Below, one piece after another: positions 8,491-16,690 of a DNA stretch of 64,000 bases. Both the position numbers and the translations under genes were made by a program. Source of the DNA: Flavobacterium panacis (GTDB lineage Bacteria; Bacteroidota; Bacteroidia; Flavobacteriales; Flavobacteriaceae); contig NZ_JANKMS010000003.1 in assembly GCF_024649945.1 (NCBI RefSeq), forward strand, positions 1 to 64,000, given 5' to 3'. The notes below the pieces were generated by a model. The model was not told where the DNA came from. It saw only the letters and a list, made by a program, of their open reading frames with translations, and did no database searches. The first letter of the stretch is position 1, and the number at the start of each line of letters is the position of its first letter.

Positions 8491-8522
8491 AAAAAGCTCC
8501 GTTGTTTAATGGAGCTTTTTTT
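8491..8522 (+). terminator. Rho-independent terminator
   Basis: The stem AAAAAGCTCC / GGAGCTTTTT is followed by a T run 36 bases after the merR-like gene. Confidence 0.8.
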
Positions 8523-8584
8523 GTGAATTTTACTAAAAGAATACTCGTTTTAGCTATTTCAAATTGATTGTGCGTTGCTCAAAT

Positions 8585-9178
8585 TTAGGGATATATTTTA
8601 GTCTGTGTCATCTTCGTTTTTAAATATTCTAAATCTTCCCTATTGTATTTTCCAGTACCAGTAAAACTGATTTCTTTCACGTGCTTTGGAAATAAATTAG
8701 GATTTAAATCTGTGAGTTTTGTATCTGAAAATCCTAGAATTTGCAGACTCTTCATTTGATTAAGCGTTTTTGGGATTTTAGACAAAGGGCAATTTTCAAT
8801 TCGGAGCGTTTTTAATTTTTCCAACTGAGATATTGAATCTGGAATGGTTTCGATGTCAGTTCCTCTAATCATGAGGTATTGCAAAGATTTTAATTCAGAA
8901 ATCCACTCGGGAATAGTCTTTAAAGGGAAATTTAGAACTGAAAACTTCTTGAGTTTTTTTAGATTTCCAATTTCAGCCGGAAATTCAAAACCATCTAAAT
9001 GATAAATCGATGGATCGGCTTGCATTTCTAAAACTTCGAGATTTACAAATTTTGAAAATACTTCGCCTTGATTTTTTAAGTTCTGATCATAAAATAGAAG
9101 AGTCAGTTTCTTGCAATTTTTAGGGTTTTTAGAAGCTTCAATCAAAGATGAAAACTTGGTTTTTCGAAATAAATCCAT
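8585..9178 (-). CDS. Leucine-rich repeat protein
   Basis: The protein has 197 residues and no signal peptide, so it is probably cytoplasmic. Residues ~70-165 contain at least four leucine-rich repeats with a 23-residue period of the type LxxLxxLxIxxxxLxxIPxxIxx, for example LKSLQYLMIRGTDIETIPDS and LEKLKTLRIENCPLSKIPKT. The N-terminal ~60 residues probably form the cap. Such proteins mediate protein-protein contacts and no enzymatic domain is attached. It lies convergent to the merR-like gene in a run of small accessory genes. Partner unknown. Confidence 0.82.
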   Translation of the reverse strand: MDLFRKTKFSSLIEASKNPKNCKKLTLLFYDQNLKNQGEVFSKFVNLEVLEMQADPSIYHLDGFEFPAEIGNLKKLKKFSVLNFPLKTIPEWISELKSLQYLMIRGTDIETIPDSISQLEKLKTLRIENCPLSKIPKTLNQMKSLQILGFSDTKLTDLNPNLFPKHVKEISFTGTGKYNREDLEYLKTKMTQTKIYP

Positions 9179-9520
9179 CGTGATGTCTGATTATTGATGA
9201 GAAATTGATTTGACAATTGTATAGGTTTGATGTTTTTTGGATAGTAAGTTTTATGGCTTCAAAATGGTGATTTCATGCGGTATTTGAATAAATATTAAAT
9301 TAAGAAATATTAATTCATTTATATAGGATTTAAGAAAAATTAACAGAGCTTTGTATAAATAATCTTATATTCGTTTTTGAATATAAATCGAAGGAAAAAG
9401 AAAAAAGACAGTTATTCCGGTGTAAAAGACTGTTTTAAAATATAACGATTTTAAATTCAAAGAATTAATATCCTAAACAAATTATAATAATAACCAAAGT
9501 TAAAATTACAAGACTAAATT
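9179..9520. other. Divergent intergenic spacer, nothing recognised
   Basis: This 342-base AT-rich spacer separates the leucine-rich repeat gene and the DUF6090-like gene. No full TTG-N17-23-TAnnTTTG promoter, hairpin or repeat was found on either strand. Confidence 0.4.
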
Positions 9521-10228
9521 ATGCAAGAAGAAATAACCAAGCATTCAAACAAAATTTATAAAGCTGTGAAAAAACCGGAACACACATTGGGTGAGAAAAT
9601 AAAAGAAATCATTATAGAAATATGCATAATCGTTTTTGCTGTGACGCTTTCAATATCGCTACACGGTTGGAGTGAGCATAGACACCAACAAGAAGAAGTA
9701 GCTGCATTTCTTGCTAATTTAAAGAATAATTTAAAGGATGATGTAGAAAGTATCGACAGAGAAGTAAAAGAATACCAAAAGACAAACAAAAGTTATGAAA
9801 AAATTTTGGCGTTAACGGCTTTCCAGCTTGATAGTATTTATAAGTCTAAAAATAAGGTGAGTTTTCCAATTCATTCGCATGGGCAAACATTGAATGTGGG
9901 TAATTATGAAGGTTTTAAATCGAGTGGTAAAATTGGTTACATTGAAGATGAAAAATTAAAACAGAAAATTTTAAATTATTACCAAATATTTGTTCCAGCT
10001 GTTAATGAAGTTGATAAAGTATACAATGATTTTCTGTTTAAGTGTTTTGACAAAACAATAGAAAACGCAGATAAGCCAGAAGAAAAATTATATTCAGATC
10101 CAAAATATAAAAAGACACTCGAATATCTTGTTACAATAGGTAAGAATAATATAAGAGTTTATAACGAAAATACTAAACCGCTTGCAATTGATCTTATTAA
10201 AGAAATTGAAAAAGAGTTGAGTAAATAA
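9521..10228 (+). CDS. DUF6090-like single-pass membrane protein
   Basis: The protein has 235 residues. A short basic cytoplasmic N-terminus leads to a conserved segment, EKIKEIIIEICIIVFAVTLS, that forms one transmembrane helix (about 27-47) and ends in HGWSEHRHQQEE. A mainly helical extracytoplasmic part follows, with a central INLxNVGNYEGFKSSG-like stretch. This architecture is that of the DUF6090 family, which is abundant and often multi-copy in Flavobacteriia and has no known function. It is monocistronic, with a terminator at 10242. Confidence 0.78.
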   Translation: MQEEITKHSNKIYKAVKKPEHTLGEKIKEIIIEICIIVFAVTLSISLHGWSEHRHQQEEVAAFLANLKNNLKDDVESIDREVKEYQKTNKSYEKILALTAFQLDSIYKSKNKVSFPIHSHGQTLNVGNYEGFKSSGKIGYIEDEKLKQKILNYYQIFVPAVNEVDKVYNDFLFKCFDKTIENADKPEEKLYSDPKYKKTLEYLVTIGKNNIRVYNENTKPLAIDLIKEIEKELSK

Positions 10229-10241
10229 AGCGAAATCATAA

Positions 10242-10276
10242 AAAAAACTCCATTAGAAATAATGGAGTTTTTTTTA
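10242..10276. terminator. Bidirectional terminator
   Basis: The stem AAAACTCCATTA / TAATGGAGTTTT with a 4-base loop and A/T runs on both sides lies between convergent genes. Confidence 0.85.
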
Positions 10277-10290
10277 TGATTTTCAAAAGG

Positions 10291-10707
10291 TTATTTTCCT
10301 TTTATTATGTTTTCTAAATATTCAACCTTGTCTTTTTCTGCTTGGATTAAACGTTCGTAAAGTTTTTCCTTTTCTTCGTAAAGTTCTACAACTTTATCAA
10401 TAGGATTAAAAGTGCAGTTGTGATTAGTGCTTGCGAAGTGACTATTACTTACTGTGTCGTTAAAAGTATTGAAAAAATTAATCATGTTTTCTTCAGAAAA
10501 ATTCTTGATTGCATCTGCAGTTACGCCAAGTGCTTTTGCGACTTCAACAAGTTTTGCATCATCTATTGTTTCGCTATTTTCCATTGCAGAAATCGCTTGC
10601 TGATTAGTTCCTAAAGCTTGTGCCAATGCTTCCTGCTTCATATCACGAAGTTCACGAATACGGCTTATTTTTCGCCCTATATGATTTGGTCTTGTTAGTG
10701 TGCTCAT
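10291..10707 (-). CDS. XRE family helix-turn-helix regulator with coiled coil
   Basis: The protein has 138 residues. Residues ~10-70 form a Cro/C1-type helix-turn-helix (IRELRDMKQEALAQALGTNQ, then AISAMENSE). Residues ~105-138 form a charged amphipathic helix likely to dimerise as a coiled coil. Phage- or plasmid-like partners are absent. A TATCTTTG -7 element sits only 4 bases before the ATG, suggesting a leaderless transcript. The gene lies among small accessory genes; its target is unknown. Confidence 0.85.
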   Translation of the reverse strand: MSTLTRPNHIGRKISRIRELRDMKQEALAQALGTNQQAISAMENSETIDDAKLVEVAKALGVTADAIKNFSEENMINFFNTFNDTVSNSHFASTNHNCTFNPIDKVVELYEEKEKLYERLIQAEKDKVEYLENIIKGK

Positions 10708-10711
10708 AATT

Positions 10712-10719
10712 CAAAGATA
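10712..10719 (-). promoter_or_regulatory. -7 element of the XRE gene, next to the start codon
   Basis: On the minus strand this reads TATCTTTG, a perfect TAnnTTTG, 4 bases before the ATG at 10707. No TTG lies 17-23 bases further upstream, so only the -7 half is supported. Confidence 0.45.
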
Positions 10720-10855
10720 ATAATTAAGTGAATAAATTGGGGCTGTAAAAAACAGATTTTAAAATGTGAAATACAGTTGTTCTTTGGGAGCGGTAAACAA
10801 AAATACAATTTTTCTTGTAAGATATTGATGGGTTTAGATTTTGTATGGATATAGT

Positions 10856-10957
10856 TTGTCATTTCGAGGAACGAGAAATCACACTAGAAATTCCGTAAAG
10901 TATTTTGTCAATCTTTGCCGATTTTCAATTGTGATTTCTCGTTCCTCGAAATGACAA
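10856..10957. repeat. Perfect 28-bp inverted repeat (CATTTCGAGGAACGAG element)
   Basis: The arm 10856-10883 (begins TTGTCATTTCGAGGAACGAG) is the exact reverse complement of 10930-10957, with a 46-base loop between them. It stands in the 329-base gap between the XRE gene and the gene at 11037. It does not look like a terminator, since no T run follows. Nothing else was recognised in this gap. Confidence 0.8.
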
Positions 10958-11036
10958 TTGGATATTTTGAAATATATAAAAGAAACTTAAAATATTCCTA
11001 TATTCGTTTGCGAGAAATCCAATTTTAATTAAGATA

Positions 11037-11828
11037 ATGAAGGATGTAATAAAGGAGTTTATTGATGCTGAATCAGAATTTTTAAATTCAAATGGTTCTG
11101 AGAAAAGTGTTGAAAAGCTATACGACATAATCTATTTTTTAAAGGACTTGAAGGAGCCCACTTTTGAAGAAGAATTTATTCTAGCCAAGATTTATAATAT
11201 GGTAGGGAGTAACATCTTTGCTTCTATAATTATAGATAAAAGTTTAAAAAAAAGCAATAAGAGCACAATGCAAACAGCAAAAATAAAAGAATTGCAGTCA
11301 AAAATAGAAAGTCGAGATGTTTGGAATACTAAAATTTATAGAGATCTGCGTGATTCTAAAATAAAAAAAGATCCTACAAAATTGCTGACTGAAGATTTCG
11401 TTATTTCTCAAACTAATAGAGGGAGTTATGATATTGAAATTTCTGATAAAATTAAAAACATAGTTATTTTAAATAAGAACGTACCGAATGAACCTGTATG
11501 GGGAGACGAAGCATGTTTTATTTTTTCAGATAAAAAGCCTGATCTCTATACTTTATTGTTATTAAGTGAGTATATAATATGGCTGGGACAAATGAAAGAA
11601 GAGTTGCTTAGGTTTTATAATGGGAATGATTTTAGAGATAGGCTTCCATATGTTTCAACAGATTGGTTTGATGGCTTAAATGTTTTTGATTTTTGTATTA
11701 GCATTGATGAAAATGATAATTTTAATACTGAAATTACTTTGCAAGATTATCTTCAAAATGATTATGGTTTTAGGTTAAAAATTGAAAATTTTATCTTGAA
11801 ACAAATTGAATACGATCCGATTTTGTGA
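11037..11828 (+). CDS. Hypothetical protein
   Basis: The protein has 263 residues, is soluble and has no signal peptide. I do not recognise a family. The first ~100 residues are helical and TPR-like in character (two helix pairs around KLYDIIYFLKDLKEPTFEEEFILAKIYNMVG, shown here only as a position guide at 30-60). The C-terminal half is mixed alpha/beta with acidic, Trp-containing stretches. It is followed by a terminator and two tRNA-Val genes on the other strand. Its position beside tRNAs and an XRE gene would suit an accessory gene, but nothing identifies a function. Confidence 0.65.
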   Translation: MKDVIKEFIDAESEFLNSNGSEKSVEKLYDIIYFLKDLKEPTFEEEFILAKIYNMVGSNIFASIIIDKSLKKSNKSTMQTAKIKELQSKIESRDVWNTKIYRDLRDSKIKKDPTKLLTEDFVISQTNRGSYDIEISDKIKNIVILNKNVPNEPVWGDEACFIFSDKKPDLYTLLLLSEYIIWLGQMKEELLRFYNGNDFRDRLPYVSTDWFDGLNVFDFCISIDENDNFNTEITLQDYLQNDYGFRLKIENFILKQIEYDPIL

Positions 11829-11853
11829 AAAATAGAATGAAAAATAAAACCAT

Positions 11854-11886
11854 AAAAAAACTCCTTAATTTCTTAAGGAGTTTTTT
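11854..11886. terminator. Bidirectional terminator (gene at 11037 and first tRNA-Val)
   Basis: The stem AAACTCCTTAA / TTAAGGAGTTT is flanked by A and T runs. It closes the plus-strand gene and, read leftwards, the tRNA-Val at 11888-11962. Confidence 0.85.
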
Positions 11887-11887
11887 G

Positions 11888-11962
11888 TGGGCGATGAGGG
11901 GTTCGAACCCCCGACCCCCTCGGTGTAAACGAGGTGCTCTGAACCAGCTGAGCTAATCGCCC
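11888..11962 (-). tRNA. tRNA-Val (anticodon TAC), copy 1
   Basis: Read on the minus strand this is a 75-base cloverleaf: acceptor GGGCGAT / ATCGCCC with discriminator A, D-arm GCTCAGCTGGTTCAGAGC, anticodon stem CCTCG/CGAGG with loop TTTACAC giving anticodon TAC, and a T-arm with loop TTCGAAC. The CCA end is not encoded. A consensus promoter lies upstream and a hairpin terminator immediately downstream. Confidence 0.95.
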
Positions 11963-11999
11963 TATTTTACTAGGTTGCTATCATTTCTGATTGCGAACG

Positions 12000-12029
12000 C
12001 AAATATACGTTTGTTTTTGATTTCTGCAA
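12000..12029 (-). promoter_or_regulatory. Promoter of tRNA-Val copy 1
   Basis: On the minus strand TTG, 19 bases and TATATTTG match the Bacteroidota consensus exactly, 37 bases before the tRNA. Confidence 0.8.
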
Positions 12030-12076
12030 AGAATTTTAATTTTTAAATATTCTTTTTAGTCTTCTTAATTTAAAAG

Positions 12077-12106
12077 AAAACTCCTTAATTTCTTAAGGAG
12101 TCTTTT
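12077..12106 (-). terminator. Terminator of tRNA-Val copy 2
   Basis: The stem CTCCTTAA / TTAAGGAG, followed leftwards by a T run on the minus strand, is the duplicate of the hairpin at 11854. One base in the right-hand T run differs. Confidence 0.8.
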
Positions 12107-12107
12107 G

Positions 12108-12182
12108 TGGGCGATGAGGGGTTCGAACCCCCGACCCCCTCGGTGTAAACGAGGTGCTCTGAACCAGCTGAGCTAATCGCCC
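12108..12182 (-). tRNA. tRNA-Val (anticodon TAC), copy 2
   Basis: This is identical over all 75 bases to the tRNA at 11888-11962 and lies exactly 220 bases further right. Same cloverleaf and TAC anticodon. Confidence 0.95.
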
Positions 12183-12219
12183 TATTTTACTAGGTTGCTA
12201 TCGTTTGTGATTGCGAGTG

Positions 12220-12249
12220 CAAATATACGCCTGTTTTTGAGTTCTGCAA
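12220..12249 (-). promoter_or_regulatory. Promoter of tRNA-Val copy 2
   Basis: On the minus strand TTG, 19 bases and TATATTTG are arranged exactly as in copy 1, so each tRNA appears to be a separate transcription unit. Confidence 0.8.
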
Positions 12250-12359
12250 ACAAAAACCAATAAAAAATAAAACTTTTTTTAAAATAACTTATATCTGTTT
12301 GTTTATGAATTTGTTATTAAAATGATTTTTTGAAGTTTTTTCTAAATCAAAAGTATATT

Positions 12360-13586
12360 TTAGTTCAAAGGCAATTCGGCAACAACAAAAGTGCTTCCTC
12401 CAGCGTAAATAAAATCATTTTCTGAAGCATTTTTCTTTGCTTCCGCGAAAGCAATTTCTACAGAATCGTATTTTTCTCCAATTAAATCGTGATTTTTGGC
12501 TTCGGCTTGTAAAATTTCGATGCTTAATCCTCGAGAAGAATCCGGCCTGCAGAAATAATATTTAGCCTCTTTTGGAAACAAAGGCAAAATAGAATCCAAA
12601 TCTTTATCATTTACAACACCCAAAACAATGTGAAGGTTTTCGAATTTTTCATTTTTCAACTGATTCATTACAACCGTTAATCCGTGTTTGTTGTGTGCTG
12701 TGTCGCAGATAATTTTTGGGTTTTCTCCCAATTGCTGCCATCTTCCTTGTAAGCCCGTATTTTTTACAACATGCAATAAACCTTCTTTCAATTGTTCGAC
12801 AGAAACTTTAAAATCAGTTTCATTATTCAGGATTGAAATCGTCTGTTGAACCGTCTTTTTATTATGAAACTGATAATCTCCAATCAAATCAGACAAATAA
12901 ATTTGATCAATCAAATCAGATGCAAAATAAATAGGAGCGTTGTTTGCTTCAGCTTTAGCTAAAAATACAGGCTTCGTTTCTTCAGTATATTCACCAATAA
13001 CAACTGGAACATTTGGTTTAATAATTCCCGCTTTTTCGCCTGCAATGGCTTCCAAAGTATTTCCTAAAAACTGCGTATGATCTAAACCAATATTCGTAAT
13101 CACCGAAACCAATGGCGTAATAATATTTGTTGCGTCCAATCTTCCGCCAAGACCAACTTCGATAATCGCAATATCTACTTTTTCAGAAGCAAAATAATCA
13201 AAAGCCAAACCAACCGACATTTCGAAGAAACTCATATCATTAGCTTCAAAAAACGATTTGTGTTTTGCTATAAATTCAATTACAAATTCTTCTGAGATTT
13301 CTTTTCCATCGATTTTAATTCTTTCTCTAAAATCTTTCAAATGTGGAGAAGTATACAATCCCACTTTGTAACCCGCTTCTTGAAGAACCGAAGAAAGCAT
13401 ATGCGAAGTAGAACCTTTTCCGTTTGTTCCCGCAACATGAATACATTTCAGCTCATTTTGCGGATTGTCAAGATGAGCAGCCAATATTCTAATATTCGTT
13501 AAATCTTCTTTGTACGCAGAAGCACCTTGCAATTGGTACATTGGAAGCTGATTAAACATCCAATTGGTAGTCTCTTGATAGTTCAT
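12360..13586 (-). CDS. folC: Bifunctional folylpolyglutamate synthase/dihydrofolate synthase
   Basis: A 408-residue cytoplasmic Mur-ligase-family enzyme that adds glutamate to dihydropteroate and to tetrahydrofolate. The P-loop region CIHVAGTNGKGSTSHMLSS is near residue 50. The GRLDATNII motif near residue 150, the NIGLDHTQFLG motif near 165 and the C-terminal DTAHNKHG motif are all in their usual order. The length is normal. It is divergent from exbB, with 131 bases between them. Confidence 0.95.
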   Translation of the reverse strand: MNYQETTNWMFNQLPMYQLQGASAYKEDLTNIRILAAHLDNPQNELKCIHVAGTNGKGSTSHMLSSVLQEAGYKVGLYTSPHLKDFRERIKIDGKEISEEFVIEFIAKHKSFFEANDMSFFEMSVGLAFDYFASEKVDIAIIEVGLGGRLDATNIITPLVSVITNIGLDHTQFLGNTLEAIAGEKAGIIKPNVPVVIGEYTEETKPVFLAKAEANNAPIYFASDLIDQIYLSDLIGDYQFHNKKTVQQTISILNNETDFKVSVEQLKEGLLHVVKNTGLQGRWQQLGENPKIICDTAHNKHGLTVVMNQLKNEKFENLHIVLGVVNDKDLDSILPLFPKEAKYYFCRPDSSRGLSIEILQAEAKNHDLIGEKYDSVEIAFAEAKKNASENDFIYAGGSTFVVAELPLN

Positions 13587-13717
13587 TTATTTTAGATAAA
13601 ATGGTTGTTGATTGAAATAAATTTCGATTTTTGTAGTTTAATATTACAGCGAAAATTATCTTTATTGCAAATTTCAAATATTTTTTAGAATTAATTATTA
13701 AAAACCAGAATTAATAT

Positions 13718-14413
13718 ATGTTTAGTTTTATTCAGTTACAAACAGATACAATCGCAAATGCTTCAAATGTAGTGGTCGAAAAGATTGCAGCACCGCAAAA
13801 TGAAATTTCAATGTTTGGTTTCATCATGAAAGGAGGAGTTTTCTTAATTCCGATCGCGATTTTATTGTTTTACACTATTTACCTGATTTTTGAGCGTTAT
13901 ATGTACATTAACCGAGCGTCTAAAATTGACAACAGATTAATGCAAGATATTAGCGAAAAATTACATTCTGGAAATATCGAATTGGCAAGAACAATTGTAG
14001 AAAGAAATAATACTGCAGCTGGAAATATTTTAAAAGAAGGTGTTCTAGTAATCGGAAGACCAATTTCTGAAATCGAAGCCAACATGGACCGTGCTGCCGA
14101 TATTGAAATTGGTGAAATGGAAAGGCATTTAGGTCACCTCGGACTTATTGCCGGTATTGCGCCAACTTTAGGTTTCATCGGAACAATTTCTGGGGTTATT
14201 AAAATTTTCTACAGCATTTCGGTTACAGAAAATATCAGTATCGGAAATATTTCTGGAGGTTTATACGAGAAAATGATTAGTTCTGGATCTGGATTAATTG
14301 TGGGTATTATTGCTTATAGCGCTTATCACTTATTAAACGGAAAGATTGATAATTTTGCTTTAAAAATTCAGAAACAGATTTTAGAATTTGTCAATATAAT
14401 TCAAAGAGCATAA
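13718..14413 (+). CDS. exbB: ExbB/TolQ-type proton channel subunit
   Basis: The protein has 231 residues and is the inner-membrane proton-channel subunit that energises TonB. It has an extended N-terminus, a first transmembrane helix near 32-55 (GGVFLIPIAILLFYTIYLIF), a cytoplasmic loop with the conserved ERYMY and ILKEG segments, and two further helices: GLIAGIAPTLGFIGTISGVI near 148 and SGSGLIVGIIAYSAYHLL near 190. The Thr-rich GFIGT pore motif is intact. exbD follows after 3 bases. Confidence 0.92.
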   Translation: MFSFIQLQTDTIANASNVVVEKIAAPQNEISMFGFIMKGGVFLIPIAILLFYTIYLIFERYMYINRASKIDNRLMQDISEKLHSGNIELARTIVERNNTAAGNILKEGVLVIGRPISEIEANMDRAADIEIGEMERHLGHLGLIAGIAPTLGFIGTISGVIKIFYSISVTENISIGNISGGLYEKMISSGSGLIVGIIAYSAYHLLNGKIDNFALKIQKQILEFVNIIQRA

Positions 14414-14416
14414 GCC

Positions 14417-14812
14417 ATGTCTATTAAAAGAAAAAGAAGATTTCACGCCGAAGTTGCGACTTCATCTTTGAGTGACATTATGTTTTTCCTGTTGTTGTTT
14501 TTCTTAATTATCTCAACACTGGCAAATCCGAATGTGATTAAGATGACGTTGCCAAAAGCTAAAGCGAATGAAAAAACCAATAAACAGTTAATCAGTTTAT
14601 CGGTTACAGAAGATAAAAAGTTCTACATTGACAAACAAGAAGTCGATTTTGAAAACCTGGAAACGAGTTTAATGTCAAAAATAGGAACAGATAAAGAACA
14701 AACCGTTGTAGTTCGAATTCCGTTTAATCTGCAAGTACAAGATCTAGTAGATGTTTTGCAAATAGGAGTGAAGAACAACTTGAAATTTGTAATTGCCACA
14801 AGTCCGAAATAG
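14417..14812 (+). CDS. exbD: ExbD/TolR biopolymer transport protein
   Basis: The protein has 131 residues. A basic N-terminus leads to the single transmembrane helix (about 17-37), where LSDIMFFLLLFFLI carries the conserved protonatable Asp of ExbD. A periplasmic domain of the usual TolR fold follows. Together with ExbB it couples the proton gradient to TonB. It is separated from exbB by 3 bases, so the two are certainly co-transcribed. Confidence 0.93.
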   Translation: MSIKRKRRFHAEVATSSLSDIMFFLLLFFLIISTLANPNVIKMTLPKAKANEKTNKQLISLSVTEDKKFYIDKQEVDFENLETSLMSKIGTDKEQTVVVRIPFNLQVQDLVDVLQIGVKNNLKFVIATSPK

Positions 14813-14817
14813 ATTTA

Positions 14818-15468
14818 ATGATTAATAAAGAAAGACTAAATTACTTATTAGAGAAAAAGAAATTTGCTGATTCAGAATGGGAAAAGAGAGGTTTAAATCC
14901 TTCAGATGATGAATTGTGCGAATTAATGGAGTCTAAATTTAATGAATGTTTACATTCTCTGATTTTGTTGCTAGAAAATAATGCTTCTCAAAGTAAACTG
15001 AAATTAGAATTAAAAAGATCTTTAAAGAGTTTTGATAAATTTATTTTTGATACTGAAGAAAGAGAATTTATCTGTGATTATTTTTATGAAATAGCTAAAA
15101 TCGTTGAAACAGATTTTAAAAATGAATTGAATAAGTGGCTTTATGGTTCATTATTGAATTCTTTTATTAAACTATCAAGTTTTATAAAAGGTAAAGAAAA
15201 AGTCGTTGAGATTTTATCTCAGGAATGTACCAAATGCCATGCAAGTTTAGAAACCTTTATTTTACAAAAAGAAGAGGGAATTCCAGATTCTGATTTTTTT
15301 ATTGTTAGATGTAAATCCTGTAGGGAGTTTAATTTAATTGATATAGGTTCAAATATCAAACAATTAAGATTTGGTGAATACGAATTAGCAGAACAACTTT
15401 CCAGAAATCAATATGATTTAGATGGAGCAAAAATAAGGTTAAAACAATTGCAGTTTTTTAGAAAATAA
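14818..15468 (+). CDS. Hypothetical zinc-ribbon protein downstream of exbD
   Basis: The protein has 216 residues. The N-terminal ~130 residues are helical and charged, somewhat like DUF4844-type proteins. Near residue 138 a pair of CxxC knuckles (CTKCHASLE, then CKSCREFN about 27 residues later) indicates a zinc ribbon. I do not recognise a characterised homologue. It begins 5 bases after the exbD stop, so it must share the exbBD transcript, although nothing in it suggests a membrane or transport role. A terminator closes the unit at 15475. Confidence 0.72.
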   Translation: MINKERLNYLLEKKKFADSEWEKRGLNPSDDELCELMESKFNECLHSLILLLENNASQSKLKLELKRSLKSFDKFIFDTEEREFICDYFYEIAKIVETDFKNELNKWLYGSLLNSFIKLSSFIKGKEKVVEILSQECTKCHASLETFILQKEEGIPDSDFFIVRCKSCREFNLIDIGSNIKQLRFGEYELAEQLSRNQYDLDGAKIRLKQLQFFRK

Positions 15469-15474
15469 AATAAT

Positions 15475-15508
15475 AAAAAAGGCTTTCAGATTTCTGAAAG
15501 CCTTTTTT
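15475..15508. terminator. Bidirectional terminator
   Basis: The stem AAAAGGCTTTCAG / CTGAAAGCCTTTT with a 4-base loop and T run lies between the convergent zinc-ribbon and tonB genes. Confidence 0.85.
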
Positions 15509-15548
15509 ATATAAACAGATTTTAGTGTAAATCCGTGAAATTCGTGTT

Positions 15549-16448
15549 TTAATCCAAACTGAAATTATAAATAATTTTCCCAACTTGCTTCGCGGCAGCA
15601 TTTGAATCTGCAGACCATTTTGTATTTAAAGCTGCAATTTTGGCTTGTTCTAGTAAACAGCTTGCTGTATTTGTTGTTCCTTTAACTCCTGCAGTTGCGC
15701 TTATTGTTTTTCCGTTTTGATCCACTGTAACTTCTACAACCACTTTTCCTTCTTCATTACAAGTATATTTTGGGGCAGGTTTGGATAATGCTTTTCTTCC
15801 GTTTAAAGAATATCCAGATCCACCGCCAGAACCACCACCGCTTCCGGCTCCGTAACCACTTCCTGTGCCAATACCATTTCCAGTTCCGTTACCGCCACCA
15901 GTTCCTCCGCCAGAACCTCCAGATCCATAATAACCATTTGAATTTAAACTTCCGCCTGCTTTTCCTTTATTTCCTGCAACTTTATCATCTCCGTCCCCGC
16001 CTTTGTTAGATCCTTTCATAATACTGGCTAAAGCATCGTTTGTAGAGTTCGAAACTTTCGGTTTTTCAGGAACAGGTTTTGTTTCTGGTTTTACTGGAGT
16101 TGGTTTCTTAGGTTTTTCTTTTGTTGGAATAACCACGTCATTTTCTGCTGTTGTATTTTCCTGTGTAATAACCGCATCTTCTGGAGCAGCTTTTGCGGGT
16201 GCTGCTTTTGTGTTATTTTTTACTTCCAGAACTTCACTTTTGTAATTGGCTCCTCTTCCTAAATCGCTATCTCCAAAGTTTACTGTTACACCTCCGCCAC
16301 CTCCGCCACCATCGGCAAGAGCGACATTATTTTCAGGATTATAAGGAGGCCAAAAACGGATAAAAAACAGCAATGCAATGATCACCGCATATATTGCAGT
16401 AGTGATTAATAAAGATTTCTTTTTATCTGAAGAAATAGTGAAACTCAT
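15549..16448 (-). CDS. tonB: TonB energy transducer, glycine-rich
   Basis: The protein has 299 residues. A short cytoplasmic start precedes one transmembrane helix (about 12-32) that anchors it in the inner membrane. A Pro/Lys-rich spacer (PTKEKPKKPTPVKPETKPVP, near 105-125) should span the periplasm. Residues ~155-220 are an unusually glycine-rich low-complexity stretch. The C-terminal ~85 residues form a TonB-like domain with VVVEVTVDQNGKTISA and IIYNFSLD. It probably delivers energy from ExbBD to outer-membrane receptors. It is convergent with exbBD rather than co-directional. Confidence 0.85.
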   Translation of the reverse strand: MSFTISSDKKKSLLITTAIYAVIIALLFFIRFWPPYNPENNVALADGGGGGGGVTVNFGDSDLGRGANYKSEVLEVKNNTKAAPAKAAPEDAVITQENTTAENDVVIPTKEKPKKPTPVKPETKPVPEKPKVSNSTNDALASIMKGSNKGGDGDDKVAGNKGKAGGSLNSNGYYGSGGSGGGTGGGNGTGNGIGTGSGYGAGSGGGSGGGSGYSLNGRKALSKPAPKYTCNEEGKVVVEVTVDQNGKTISATAGVKGTTNTASCLLEQAKIAALNTKWSADSNAAAKQVGKIIYNFSLD

Positions 16449-16551
16449 TGAATTCTGAATTTTGAAATGTATTATTTTAAAAACGTTTAAAAGTAGTAAA
16501 AATTGTTTAGAATAGAAGTGATTGAATTACTTTGAGCATAATGTTTTTTCG

Positions 16552-16632
16552 CTCGCAGATTTAGCAGATCTTGCAGATTTGTTTTTATGTAGTAGATTTA
16601 TATAAATCTGCGGAATCTGCTAAATCTGCGAG
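16552..16632. repeat. Imperfect palindromic repeat (CTCGCAGATTTAGCAGAT)
   Basis: The arms 16552-16580 and 16604-16632 pair at 26 of 29 positions around a 23-base loop. Within each arm the word GCAGATT/AATCTGC is itself reiterated. It lies between the divergent side of tonB and the 3' end of the dehydrogenase gene. Confidence 0.75.
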
Positions 16633-16635
16633 AAA

Positions 16636-16667
16636 CAAAAAAGGACCAAATAAAATTTGATCCTTTT
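16636..16667 (-). terminator. Terminator of the amino-acid dehydrogenase gene
   Basis: On the minus strand AAAAGGATCAAAT pairs with ATTTGGTCCTTTT (one G-T wobble) and a T run follows. Confidence 0.75.
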
Positions 16668-16690
16668 GAAATAAAATAAAGTATATATTT

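Noticed and set aside
8000..12250. Genomic island inserted at the tRNA-Val genes
   Set aside because: Small accessory genes abut the tRNAs, but there is no integrase, no duplicated tRNA 3' end as att site and no base-composition shift; kept only as a remark.
15770..16245. Plus-strand open frames opposite tonB
   Set aside because: They arise from the GC-richer glycine/proline codons of tonB on the other strand; the tonB frame has a membrane helix and the C-terminal domain.
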